From Pseudoscleropodium purum (taxonomy: Eukaryota > Streptophyta > Bryopsida > Hypnales > Brachytheciaceae), in NCBI GenBank assembly GCA_963969395.1, contig OZ017796.1:1614501-1678500 (forward strand): DNA of 64,000 nucleotides, in the 5' to 3' direction. Position 1 is the first letter of the stretch. Every line of letters begins with the position of its first letter. The translations under genes were made by a program, and so were the position numbers. Below the pieces are notes generated by a model. That model did not search any database, was not told the DNA's origin, and worked only from the letters and a program-made list of their open reading frames with translations. Positions 11,150 to 22,876 of this stretch are shown here, piece after piece.

Positions 11150-11782
11150 CTAGTTTGGCTTCCCGTACTTGATTGACTGTGCAACCTCATAGTGTAATTG
11201 TCCCGGTCTGATTGCGCCTTTCATGTATTCCAAGACTGACTCATACTCGTGCATGGGATAAATGAATGGAATAATATCCGTTGAAATGTTCGGAATAACT
11301 CTACTAATATTCGGGAAATTGAGATCCCCCGTAAATGGTAGCGGAATATAGCACGCCGGATTCGGCGTCCTCCTGAGCAAAAGCGGGCACACATCGACCA
11401 TGAGCACTTGGTCTGTGAAGCATGTCATCCTGGATGGTCTCTTAGTGTGAAGTATTGAGAGCATTTTGTAGCACCACAGGAAATTCTGTCTATCTACACA
11501 GTACTCTCTGCCATAAACGAACGCTAGGTTGTCTCTGACATGTTTTGGAAGCAAGTGCGCAAGCAGGGGCCTAAGATCCACTATTGGCATCCTGGACCAA
11601 ATTCCTACGTGGAACTTTTCAAACAGTGTCATGAACATTGCAACTAGCCTTGGCCTTTTAATGACATTTCTATGCGGGTCCGACTTGTCCACCTCGATAT
11701 TCGGGTCGAGATAACAAAGTAGTCCCGTGACGCATAGAACCACACATTTCTTGAACGACTGTGGATGGCCCACGTTGGACTC
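11150..11782 (-). CDS. FCP1/NIF-type phosphatase-like protein, catalytic aspartates missing (3' exon)
   Basis: The exon starts after an acceptor at 11783-11784 and encodes about 210 residues, ending QSIKYGKPN. It has the layout of an FCP1/NLI-interacting-factor HAD domain: a hydrophobic strand with VVLCVTGLLCYL where active enzymes have D-x-D-x-T, then IKRPRLVAMFMTLFEKFHVGIWSR (usually RPGL..FL......IWTS), then VLMVDVCP at the place of the usual VDDSP. The first motif has C and T instead of both aspartates, so phosphatase activity is unlikely. The upstream intron holds a palindrome copy (11857-11875). A first exon with the start codon is not identified. No internal stop is seen. Host function unknown; possibly captured by the transposon. 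Confidence 0.55.
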   Translation of the reverse strand, partial: ESNVGHPQSFKKCVVLCVTGLLCYLDPNIEVDKSDPHRNVIKRPRLVAMFMTLFEKFHVGIWSRMPIVDLRPLLAHLLPKHVRDNLAFVYGREYCVDRQNFLWCYKMLSILHTKRPSRMTCFTDQVLMVDVCPLLLRRTPNPACYIPLPFTGDLNFPNISRVIPNISTDIIPFIYPMHEYESVLEYMKGAIRPGQLHYEVAQSIKYGKPN

Positions 11783-12259
11783 CTGAACAGAACATGAGTT
11801 AGTAGCTACAAGATTATACAACATCAACATCCATTGAAAGAAGACAAGCCAGTTGATATTGGCTGGCAGTCGATACTGCAGCCTGACACACGACAGCAGC
11901 CAATAATTCATATTGAGAAACAAACAAAAGGTGCCAGATAGATTGTGCACAGATGAGTGAATGCCTGCACCTACATTATTGCGATCACTTGATTAGAATG
12001 ACCAAGACCTAATGCAGAAACTCTCAAAGGAAACATTTGAATGCTTTGAGAGTGAGTGTCCCATGTGCAAGTTTTAGGAAAAATCGGACTGATATGCCTT
12101 CATTACAAGAAAATTGTTTAATCAATACAAAAGAAAATAATGTACACAAAAGATGTAGTCTCTAGACGTCCTCCTTTATCTACAGAGAATATATACAATC
12201 TACAGAAATATGTGTCGGCTGGTAGCCGATACACTACGCCTCCACCATTAGGACCCGCT
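11783..12259. other. Intron and gap between the two FCP1-like genes
   Basis: Holds the polypyrimidine tract and acceptor for the 11150-11782 exon, the palindrome at 11857-11875, and a second palindrome at 12213-12232 just beyond the stop of the next gene. No coding exon could be fixed. Confidence 0.4.
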
Positions 12260-13104
12260 TCATTTGGGAATTCCCATGGCCTGCAGCTCCTCCAGTGAAT
12301 ATGGCACCTCGAATCCCTTTTGATATGGCGGTGTCACATTCACGAACTGATTATGAAGAAGAGAGCCTGGCATACAGTGTGCACTCCCAAGTGAAGAGTT
12401 CTTTAGACAGAACTCTGGGACCGTGAGTCCCGAAGACAAAAACCGTTCAATGAATGGGATGAGCTTCGCCTGGAGAAAAGGCAGTTTTCCACCCTTCAGC
12501 GAACCCTCCGAATACATAGTAACCGCGGGTGGATGAATCGCACTATATGGCAGATTCAAAACGTTCCAATAGGGCTCGTGATCCACGATCAATGAGTTGT
12601 TGATCGTGGCCCCATTATCGTACAAGGAGGATGAAGCGAGAATCCTTGCGAGACGCTTCAGAAAAATTGGTCGTGTGGGATTCTGAGGGTCTCGATAAGC
12701 ACTCTCGTCACAGTTCTCCTGTCCAAAAGCCAGGTAATCCTCTCCGATATCCGGCACCATCCATTTCAGGTTATGAAGACGCTGCTCAAGAGTCTTCTTG
12801 GGTAAATGCGACCAATAAACAATCTGAATGTCCTGACCCTTACAGAACCTGATGAACTCCTGAAGACCTGGTCGAGGTCTTACTTGTGACCTCTGATGCA
12901 TACTTTTCCCTTTTAAAATAAGAGGCTCATAGTAGAGCAGAGTTCCCTGAACCTCAAGGAAAAGAAACAACTTGGGAGTCGCTACCTGAGACGGGCCAGC
13001 ACTAGACGATTTCCCTACCTTTTCTTCTAGAGCTGGTTTGTCACACTCCTGCCCACCTTTAGACGCAGTGGCGGGGAATTTCTCAGAAGTTTTGGAGTCA
13101 TCAT
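12260..13104 (-). CDS. FCP1/NIF-type phosphatase-like protein, degenerate active site (main exon)
   Basis: An exon of about 281 codons after an acceptor at 13105-13106; the frame stays open to TGA at 12260-12262. The N-terminal part is acidic and Ser/Lys-rich. The HAD/FCP1-like domain follows: LFLFLEVQGTLLYYEP (E and Q replace the two catalytic aspartates of DLDETL), RPRPGLQEFIRFCKGQDIQIVYWSHL (motif II region), and NSLIVDHEPYWNVLNLPYSAI (cf. LLVDDSP..........A). Much the better preserved of the two FCP1-like genes, with no stop or frameshift. The intron upstream holds a palindrome (13179-13198). It may be a separate gene or the 3' end of the long gene to its right; a transcript would tell. 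Likely a pseudo-phosphatase; its role in the element is unknown. Confidence 0.65.
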
Positions 13105-13332
13105 CTGCATTGCAAAACGATATACATAGAGCATGAGAAGCAATGAACCTAGGTACATAACAAAACATTCGTGCACCGTATCGGCTGGCAGCCGACACAG
13201 TCCATAAGTACTCTAGTCTGCCGAGATGAAGGCTCCTATTGACAAGTCTACGCACAAGTCTGAGCTAGACAGTGCTACGTATACATGAGCTATTTTAGAT
13301 ACTCCACAAACATTGCGGAGCATGTCTATCGC

Positions 13333-16300
13333 CTATGAACCTCCAGTCTGAGCCCGCCTCTGAGATCGAGCGGGAGACATCGCTTCATTTGGGAAGTCCT
13401 GCTCCTGGGCCGCCGTGCTACCGTCTTCCTCGTCACTCGGTCGTTTCCGCTTTTGCTGAACCCAAGTTGACCTCCGCGAATCTACCGACTCTGACTCCTT
13501 TTCGAGCGTGTCCGACTTGCTTCTTCCTCGTCGTGGTTCAGGCGGGGAAACCACTATGGGTGTTGGCTGGTAGCCAATACTAATGTCAGCTGCAGTAGCC
13601 GGGCGGCCCATTACAGTGACTCCCACTTGAGGCTCTGTTGCAGGACTGACCATTGAAGCCTGTGGAATCCTACGAATCTCCTCTGACGGTGGCTGAACGT
13701 GCAAGTCCACGACCATTGCGACCGATGAATTTTCCGGTCGGAGCATCCCAAGCGTCTCCGAATTTGAAGCCGGGGAAAGATTGAGAGAACGCCGCGGAGA
13801 TGAAGGACTTCGTTGCCGCTGCCTTCGAATGAGTGTCTCTTCCGGGGTGTCATCATTGTCTGAGTCAATCAGAAACGTCTGAATTTCTTGTCACTCCTGA
13901 GACTGACCCTACGGCCGTCTTCGCGCCGCCGCGCCACCGGGAGTCTCCGTCAGATTGAGGGTCGAGATCGGCCGCGGTTGCTGATGTGATGCCGCAGGCG
14001 ACACTTGCCCCGATCCGCTTGCGCCCCCCCGGTCTGTCAATGCAGGCGTTCCCGAAGAAGGTCCCAAGGAAGCCGAGGAGACGAGGTTCATTCCCCTCAC
14101 ACGTTCCGTGGCCTTTTGCAATTCGTCCTCCTCCCGAACGAACTCCATGACGGCCCGCCTATTCCTCTGTGAACCCATGGAGTACAAGTGAGTAACATGT
14201 TGTATCGGCTGCCAGCCGACAGGATTTCACTTCCTCTGAACAATGCAAATGTGAGGAAGGGATAAGAAGACTTACCAAAGCGATCTCTGTGATGTTCCCG
14301 CCCCCCCAGATGTTGATGACGGTGGCATCCTTGGATTTTAGGGTCGGCATCATCAATTTCTCTAGAAGTCCATGACCAACCCCGCACATCCCACCATTCC
14401 AGTCGACCTCGCCCTCAACGTCGACATTGAACCAGTTGGGCGCCTTGTTGATCCCAGTGAAGCGCTTGAAGACCAGGAAAATACTAGACCTGTCCTCGGG
14501 CTTCGGGAAGGTCAAGGACAAAGTGACCAAAGGCATGGATTCAATCTCTGCCTTCTGAAAGCCTCCACGGGGAGATGGTTGATAGTACACCGAATGGTAG
14601 TACCAGGAGGACGAGGACAAGGCCGTCGCGACAGAATCTTGGAAACGCGTGTTCCCGATCAAGAGCATTGGCAGGGGGATGTACGCTTCGGTCTCTCCGA
14701 TATTTGGGCCGTTCAACGCAGGGATTTCAGCGGCCAGTGCTAGATCGAGCAGATCGTTCTTGTTTACTGGAAGCGGTTCCCCCATATCTGTATACCCAAA
14801 GAGGACAATGAATTTTTTGTCCTCGGGTTCCAGTGCCATATTCCCCTTCGATTGGCGGACGAAGTCGACCACCTCAGGAATACTCTCTCCGACATAGCAT
14901 TCGTATTTCAGGTTGGCGGATTTCCCACGCGTCGGAGGCAATTCGACTTTGGCGTAGTTCGCCAATGTCGTGAAGAAGACCCCCGGGGCCTTGCCATCCT
15001 TCGACTTGTCCGTCGTTGGATTCATAGGGTTCACTCGCCCCTTCAACTAGTTGTTGGCGTCCGTGAACTTCATCATGTCCTTCCAGACGTTTCGAACTAC
15101 GGCCGCTGAGTACCCCTCCTTTTCAGCAAGCTCCATCCAATCCTCGTCAGTATATGGGGTCCAATTGTGGTCCTTGCAGGGAAGGGGATGCTTCTTCCTG
15201 GTCCACATGATCTTGTTCATGACGATTTTGTCCAGCTTTTTGTCCTTGCACCAGTCGAAGAGAGTGATCTTCCCTGAGGACTTGGCCTTCGCGGTGTTCT
15301 TGATGCTCACGCGCAGTGCAACGATCTCCCGCCCTAGCTCGCACAGATCCGAATCCCGAAGCCCCAGCGTTGGCATGAGATCCGTTTTGGTGATGTGAGT
15401 GAGTGGCTTCCAGTTGACGAGGAGATTCGGCACAGTCCCATCATCTCCAATAAGCTCCCCGTTCTCCCACGCATCGAACACCTCCGTCCATAGCACCCAA
15501 GTGGTCTCCTTGATGAAGATGAGGGGCAACTTGGAGGATACCTTCTCATCCACGAAGTGCGCCATCACCTTCAGCTTCGCAGCCTGGAGGAGATCCACCG
15601 CAATGTTTAGAACATGCGAAAATGGTATCGGCTGCCAGCCGATACATAATATATTAATGAAAAGGGAGAAAAAAATAAAGGTGCGTGGGAATTACCTCAA
15701 ATGCTGCTGACGGCTTTCTACCTCCATGATGTGGCTCTGGGCACCCCACCTGCACCTACGCCGCTCTTCCCATCTCTGCGCAGGATCTGAAGGTCTCCTT
15801 TGCCACTTTCTCCGCGATGTTGAGATTGAGGGCATTGGAGACTCTGACGAGTGTCGGGGTCTCTACTGAATACCGGAATGACCTCGAACTCCAGGAGGTC
15901 GGTTTTGGCTTTAGAGCCGTCCGGATATTGCTCGTTCAATTCTCGATAGGCCGTCACTGTGTATTGCCCACCAACGATATACCAGTGGACATTTGGCACC
16001 TTCCACCATGGCATTGAGATGCCGTCGACAACAACAGTCTGATCCTTCCCGGGACACTCGTCCATCACGACATCTAGCCCTTTGTCCGTTGGTAGTGGAG
16101 CCCGCTTCAGAGGAATTCCATGGATTTCCGGCTTCTTCCTGATGGACCCGTATCCCTTGTACATGGTCTTCACCTGAATTGAGAGAAGGCCAAATATTAA
16201 GGACCAGCTACAGATGTCGGCTGCCAGCCAATACATTATATGGGAAGATAAAAACCAGTAAAGGATGGAAGTGATCGTCGAATTACCTGGCCAAGTCGGT

Positions 16301-17121
16301 CCTTTGCAATCTTCCGGTACTTCAACTCGTCCAGTGCAATGTGGAATTTGTCCGAGTGAATGACCCCCGGAAGACGCTGCTTCTTGTAAGGAAACGCGTG
16401 TAGGAGCCCTGTTTCCAACACGTGGTAAATAGCGTTCACCTCATTCTCCTTTGTCTTGGTTGTGAGATGATTTCCACGCCTGAGTGCCTCGTCGAGTGTC
16501 AGCTTCAACGGCTTGTTGGGGTCGTCCCTGGCCTTCGCTTTTCTCTTTGGTTTGCTGAGCGACCCGGTCTCCTGCAGATCAATTGCAGCATCTTCAGTCA
16601 CTCTCGCCGCCACTTTCTTCCTCGCCGAGGGTACCTTTTTCTTCCCCTTTTCCAACTCATGAGCGATGAACCCATTGTGTTCATCGCGCTCTATCTTCAA
16701 GCACTCCCAGCCTTGGATGAGCTCCTCTATACTAGACGCCGTGCTTCCCTTGAACATCATGCCCATCGACACTGACTTCTCTCCACAGACCTCCTCCGTG
16801 CACTTGTTCACTGGCAACTCCACCGCGAAATAATCGGCAACTCCATCCGTGCTTCCCAGTGGCATCAAGCATATCATGACGTGCACGGAATCGCCAACAG
16901 CCATGACGGACAATACACTTCCTTTGCCAGGGGTCATGTTCCCTTTCAACTTGAAGGAGCATACGATCTCCACTGTCGTGTCGGGTAACTGCCTCCAACA
17001 CAGACCCCATTCTTGGATGGCCTCGATCGCTCGCCATGTTGCCCTCGGTGGAAACCCGTCTCCCAATATCCGAGAGTTTGGGATTTGCTGTCCCAGAAGG
17101 CGGGCCAAGAGAGTCGGTTTC
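13333..17121 (-). pseudogene. Long transposon gene with a ParB-like segment, disrupted
   Basis: Minus-strand exons 17121-16287, 16173-15722, 15583-14276 and 14166-about 13333 join with GT/AG ends in consistent phase; the first exon and start lie further right and are unresolved. Exon 1 has KLKGNM and basic KGKKKVPSARKK stretches. Exon 2 holds WYIVGGQYTVTAYRELN followed by FEVIPVFS, resembling the ParB/sulfiredoxin fold pattern (IVGGQ..R..A); this is a weak match. Exon 3 has TLFDWCKDKK, FVRQSKGNMALEPEDKKFI and INIWGGGNITEIAL. Exon 4 is Ser/Pro/Arg-rich and low-complexity. Defects: two +1 frame changes within exon 2 (about 15865 and 15760), TAG at 15047-15049, TAG at 13909-13911 and TGA near 13891. 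Each of its three introns carries one palindrome. Family unknown to me. Confidence 0.6.
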
Positions 17122-18723
17122 CTACAGAACAATACAATTGAATTCTCAGTACACTCACACTATGCACCTTCACCTTGTGCATCCACTGTATCGGTTGCCA
17201 GCCGATACAACCTCTTAGTCCCTAAACCCTACCATCGGAAGACATTTCTAGAAATTCCTATGTCAACCGTCCCGGGATCATATCGGCTGCCAGCCGACAA
17301 AGATTAAGCTCAGGCTCCTAGTGAGTGCTGCAATGTATGTCGGCTACCAGCCAATATAGCAAGTAATAGGTGCCTCAGAATCTCAATGGCTATCCTATAT
17401 GATAAAGCAAATGACAGTGTATCGGCTGGCAGCCGATACATGTAGTGAAAAGTACCTCTTAGTTGCCAAATCGGAGGACGCCATCGCCAATGGACTTTGT
17501 CGCTTATCAACTGCTGAAGATGACTTGTCGGCTGCTGAAAAAGCACGCTTGCGTCGCTCTCCTTCACTGTCGGCTGGCCTGAAATGAGTATCGGCTGCGC
17601 TAGGATGTATCGGCTACGCTAGGATGTATCGACTGCTACTTTGCTTTGCGACGGGATGTCAGCTGCAAGCCGGACTGAAGGAGGGAGAATGGCAGAGTGA
17701 GAGTGAGTGAGGCTGAGAGTGAGAGAGAGAGTGAATGACAGAGAGAGAGCAGGAGACGCAAATGGCAAATGAGAGAAAATGAAAGTGGCCAGGGGTGTAT
17801 ACCTCCTAAACCCTCGGTTGCCAGCCGATAGGCGCAATCATGACAAACCGAGTCCGTTCTTCCATAAATTTCATCCATCGCAGGTTTTCATCCGTTAGCA
17901 TGTACTCCACATCCAGCAAAGTACATGGAAGTTACGAACACTCATTGTAGAGATGCGTACGTTTCCCAATACGATCTCCCGATGCACGGACTTGTCTCTC
18001 TTGCAATCACCACAACTTCATCCTCTTCCAGATTCAAATTTCAGGCGCCAAATTCAGTTTCAGGCTTGCTCACCTAGGATCAGATCTTGGAGGACTTCCA
18101 TTTTCATTTTCATTTGCCCCACACACGCACTCAGAGCGTCCAAGAACCGTCAGGGAATTGCAGTGGCTTGTTGTGGAATGTTTATGAGGGATGCAACGTG
18201 ATAGGGAATTCAGTAGACCTCAATTCAGTGCAGCATTGAATAGTCTTCGGGTTCAGGAAGCGCTCTTCGACAGTTGTTATTTGGCGTTTAGGCTTACGTA
18301 GGATTTGCAGTAGGATTTGAATTGCTCCAAGCTACATTTGAATTGCTGTAGGATTCTAATTGCAGTAGTAGTTAGGAGCATTCTCGAAAATTAGTTGCCT
18401 GACAAAGGTTCAGGATTTCCTATTCGATTGCACATGTGTTACCATTTCATTATTTTTACTGGTCAGAGCATCTGTGGACAGTGCCTAGATCATAGGAAGC
18501 GCAAAATCTAGCTTCGTGCATGATCCCAAAAGTTCTAGCTGTACAGTCCTGCCTCTGTGCTTTGCCGTACGAACAGTGGTATCGACTGCCAGCCGATACC
18601 AATTTGTGTACCAGGAAGGTCGTGACGCACCAAGTACACAGACGTATCGGCTGCCAGCCAATAAGGTCATCACGGGTCTGACAGAGATTCCGACATTGTG
18701 GGTTCTGACTCCGATTTCAAATC
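17122..18723. promoter_or_regulatory. Divergent promoter region of the transposon genes
   Basis: Lies between the minus-strand gene block and the plus-strand gene. Palindromes sit at 17189, 17281, 17339, 17420, 17814, 18580 and 18645, with a run of half-sites (TATCGGCTGCGCTAGGATG and relatives) at about 17529-17640. A GA-rich microsatellite lies at about 17685-17760, and CCTAAACCCT boxes at 17221 and 17805. The unlocated first exons of both genes must lie here. This is the densest palindrome cluster in the element. Confidence 0.55.
17685..17760. repeat. GA-rich low-complexity tract
   Basis: GAGTGAGTGAGGCTGAGAG and further GAGAGAGAG runs. On the minus strand this is a CT-rich tract, which in plant promoters often lies near the transcription start. 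The open frame reading LSLSFTLSLTLSLTHS over it is an artefact of the repeat. Confidence 0.7.
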
Positions 18724-21700
18724 ATGAGTGGATCTGATGACTGGACATCGGGTGCGAGTCCTATTGAGGCATTCACGAAAAATGGAGGCTCCGGAAGACT
18801 GAAAATGCAGAAGGGAGTTGTTGTGGCTCTTACACTGGAAGGATTATACTACTCCGGAAGGGCGGTCGTAGAAAGGGTGGTGAGCCGCGATCCCTACCTC
18901 GTACGCGTTCATGTCCTAGACGTTCCAAATAACCTCGATATGCCTCTTCCGTTTCCTGAGGGAGACATGGTGTTCCTGCGACACTACCCGGGAAGGTCAA
19001 TCGTGTGGGAGGCGGAGAACATCTATCCCCATGCAGAGTCTGAAGGGTCTTCTTCTGCTGGTGTTGGCCGGCAGCCGATACAAGTGGTCACAGATGAAAA
19101 ACCCATACAACAATTCCTGTCACTCACTGTCAATATGGATGTCTCACTACTGCAGACTGTGGGCACAGATCTGCTGTATGCTGGTGTAGGTACAATTGTA
19201 CAATGCTCTCCGAAGGGTTACTGGAAAGGCTTTCGCGTTCCACACAGTTTCTTCCTCGTTGTGAAGCTACTGCACGTCGTCGATGATTTCCAGGATCAGA
19301 GTGCTTATTGTGAGATTCCTGAATTCATGACACTCAAACACTGTGTTGGATTCAAAATACTCTGGAGTGGTTATAAGGTCAGACCAATCGAGACCTCCGT
19401 CCCAATAACCAAGGTTGTCAGCTGCCAGCCGACAGGAGAACCTGCAACCCATTTCATGTAGGCTCAAGTCGATGGTAACTACGAGAGTGGTGGGAGTTCG
19501 AATGATGTACAGGTAGAATTATGTGATCCGGGAACACAGCGAGTACTTCCTACTGCATCAAATGAAGACGAGCGAGATGGTAGGCTCTATTCGTCCGACG
19601 ATGATAGCCGCGGGTCTGCAGAGGATCACCGCGATGTTCATGGTTACAGTACCTCTGGCACTACCATTTCCAACACAAGTGTTGCTGACAGCATGGGTCA
19701 TTCGGACGCGTTTAGAGTTGATACTCAAAGTGGAGATAATGGCCATCCGGATGGAATGCAAGCTGGGCTTCCAATCCCAGATAGACCACTCTGGAGAAAT
19801 CAATACTGTGAACTTCTCAATGACGACTTCTCGGTTCTCGGAAGAGCCATGATCCAAGTCTGCCTACCAGATGAGGCCTGCAATGATGGCGTCTTGGGCG
19901 ACACGGATGTCGGGGTCATGTTCGTATCGGACAATGACGAACTGCAAATGACAACCATGCGTTGGAGGCTCATACACACAAGGTTGGAGGGTGGAAGGCT
20001 ACTATCTGAAATTGTCACGCTCTGCTCAGAGGCTGCTCTATTGAATGAGTCGGACGATAACGGAATGTAGGGGGTACCGAGGAATCCATACCGCTCTGTG
20101 CGCAGAAGGGTGATTCCCAAGGATCACGAAAGCCAATCCAGGCTGCAAATGAAGACCTCGGAGACGGAGGTACGTAAGGTCAGCTCACAGAAGTGCTGTA
20201 AGCTCAGATGCTGCCAGACGTTTCCCTGGGAGGACACGAGGTCTATACGACGAAAGTTCTTCGCTTGCACATTCGAGAGTAGGAGGGAGGTAGCGTATGT
20301 GGTGCAGAGTCAGCTTCATGCAGGGGTTATTCCAGGAAAAAAATTCATTACTCTTGCAAATACAGACGTCTACGAGAACGCATGGTATATCATTCACGGG
20401 GTATTGAGGTCGGCCTATCATGTTTACAAGGCTGCGGCCGTGGGAGGATCCGTTAACGGCTCGCATGGAAATGCGGGGGCCCGACGGCCACGGCCTCAAA
20501 CAATCCAAGCTCAAGAAACCCTCAAAACAATCATCGACGACAATGTCGACAAAATGCCAAACGAGTTCAGAATGGTTGGAAATAAACGCGTCGACAATCT
20601 CAAGGTCCTCCCCTCTGCAATGAATTGGGATCACATGCGCGAACAAGTCAATTATGTAAGTCCATCATCTGCCTCTTCGTCTACAGTAGAAAAGTCCTTC
20701 TATCAACTGCCAGCCGATACAATCATGTCTAGACTTTGAATGTAGAAGCCATTGATCTTTCCTTTCTATAGGCCGTCATTTGCAGTTCTGTTGGCTGCCA
20801 GCCGATACAACTCTATAGTCTTCCATGGAAACTCATCCATGGAGTCATGTTCTTCAAGTCAATGGAATATGCAATATGAAGCCGGTCTCGCAGTCTGCTA
20901 TCAGCCGCCTTCGGAATGCTCATTTCAAAAACGTAGAGGTCAAGGCTGTAGGGAGCAATTTCTCAAAATGCACAGAATGTGACTTCCTGGTAGAGTTCAT
21001 TGCAAAGTATCCAAGAGGTTGTGATGAGTGGCAGGCCCTGGTCGACGACAGAGAGAGACATCTCAATTACCATCGCGCTTGTAGAAATGTATACAGTGGA
21101 TGGACCGCGCAATCGGTGCAAAATCCATCAGAGTTCCTCTGCATTATTCATGACAAAATAGACACCACAAAGACTGCCATTCCGAGGATGCAGCGCATCA
21201 CCAAGGCCACCGCAGGGCTAGGGCAAATACCAATCTCATGTACTGGAATGCTCACACATGGACATGGAGATGGCACGTATGCACATTACTCCACATCACT
21301 CTAGCCTGGGGATTCAAATTTCACAATTTCGTCCATCTGCAGGGTCCTCAGGGCCCTAGAACTACCACCTGTTCGGGAGTCCAAGATCCTCTTCTCGACT
21401 CCACCGCTAAACACCTTCTTCGAGGCTCTGCTTCATGGGAAATCGAGATGCAACTCGTCAATCCCGCAGGCCTCGGACATGGTGGTTGACGCAGCGAGAC
21501 CAAGACGACCTCAGGCCCCACTTCCGAGGAAATTGTTCTTGCAACTCGACAATTCAGCAAAGGACAACAAAAATCGAATCCTCATGGCTTTCTACTCACT
21601 GCTCACTACCAGGCACATATTCAAGGAAGTTTCAGTGGGGTTCCTTATTGTCGGGCATACGCACGAGGACATTGATGTGCACTTCAATTATCTCTCTAAA

Positions 21701-22876
21701 CTAATCAAAAGGAAGAACACATACGTACTTGCGGATCTCATGAAGGCATTCATGGATTCACAAAAGACTGTAGCCTTCATTTCGGAGTTCGTGCAAGAAG
21801 TGGCGGACTTCAAATCATACTTCAAGGGCTTCCATCATGATGGAGTGAACAAAATCATCGGGCTCGGAGATAAACACCTCTTCAAGTTCTACGTCATGGA
21901 GGATGGTGTGAATCGTGGATGGCCGGTCATGAGGTACAAGCTCAGGGCCACAGATTCTTCGTGGCTGCCTCCTGGCGCACCTGTCAAAATGTGGACAGCG
22001 AACAAAAATGGACAACCCAATATTCCACAGGGGGACCCTCGACCTGTGCCTTTCAAGGCACTCTGGGGAAATGTGGACATTAATACCAGAAGGCGAAATG
22101 CAGAAAAAGAAGTCGCAAGGGCTACAGAGTGCAATGAGAAACAGACATTCATCAAAAACGGAATAGCAAAGTTCATTGAGTTCTGGAAATCGGGAATGGC
22201 CAGAGATAGACGGTACGCACAGGAAATGGCAAGCTGTGTGGCTTACTGGGAAAGAATTCAATCGGAGATCAATTCGGCGCTGCCTCAAACTCCTGCATTG
22301 CTTCAAGAAGGATTATGGCCGCTCTTTGACTGGACAAGAGATCACATGTCGACTTTTGTAGACAAGGGGGTGGAGGAGAATTATTCAGTAGACACCACTC
22401 CGAAGGACGAAGGGGATCCCACTCCATACTGCGGACCTGCAAAGGACAGGCCACGCTTGAGATTCAATCCATTCATGGATGTTCTGCTCGGAGACTTTGT
22501 TCTTTGTCGACCATGTCACAACAATCATCTGGCTGGCTGGCTGGGACGGGTACTCCAATGTGTGGACATGTCTCCGGGGCCCACGTATGGTAATTTTTAA
22601 ATTGAGTGGTGGACTCTGATGAAAGCCAAGAGGGAGTCAAAAGCGCTCATTGCGAGGGAGTGTTGGACCCAAAGATGGCACAAGGAACTCTGTCTTCCGC
22701 AGATGGTCCATGTCAACATTGTCTTGTATTCGCACAGAATGCCCTCACACGCAAAGAAAGGACCTCCCACATCTCATGTCATCCCAGAGGCATCCGTTGC
22801 TGCTGCTATTGCGAATCTGGAGGCTGCGGGGGCAGCTTTGGACAGAGATGCAAACGAAGGCGGAGAGGATTACTGA
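18724..22876 (+). pseudogene. DUF7869-like, probable transposase gene of the CACTA element, with four internal stops
   Basis: Two exons: 18724-20655, then a 163-bp intron with palindromes at 20701 and 20790, then 20819-22876. The splice changes the reading frame exactly as needed to keep the protein in register. About 1,330 codons. The N-terminal region has a small-domain-like stretch (GLYYSGRAVVERVV). Later: TDVYENAWYIIHGV, GNAGARRPRPQTIQ, SKCTECDFL, and the C-terminal core KLFLQLDNSAKDNKNR followed by GFLIVGHTHEDIDVHFNYLS. The spaced acidic motifs (LDN, HEDID) resemble an RNase-H-like integrase/transposase core as in DUF7869 proteins; catalytic identity is inferred. Stops: TAG 19459-19461, TAG 20068-20070, TAG 21302-21304, TAA 22598-22600 (each about, within a codon). 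The TAG at 19459 could instead end a 48-nt palindrome-bearing intron (19414-19461). Confidence 0.6.

Noticed and set aside
11150..13104. Functional CTD phosphatase genes
   Set aside because: Both lack the two aspartates of the D-x-D-x-T motif required for the reaction.
17619..17878. Open frames rich in Leu and Ser (LSLSFTLSLTLSL) on the minus strand
   Set aside because: They are translations of a GA-rich microsatellite.
13333..22600. TAG read-through or stop-codon reassignment as the reason for in-frame TAGs
   Set aside because: Host genes in the window use TAG as a normal stop (UPL at 1731, aldo-keto reductase at 27996), and the same genes also carry TAA, TGA and frameshifts; mutation is the simpler reading.
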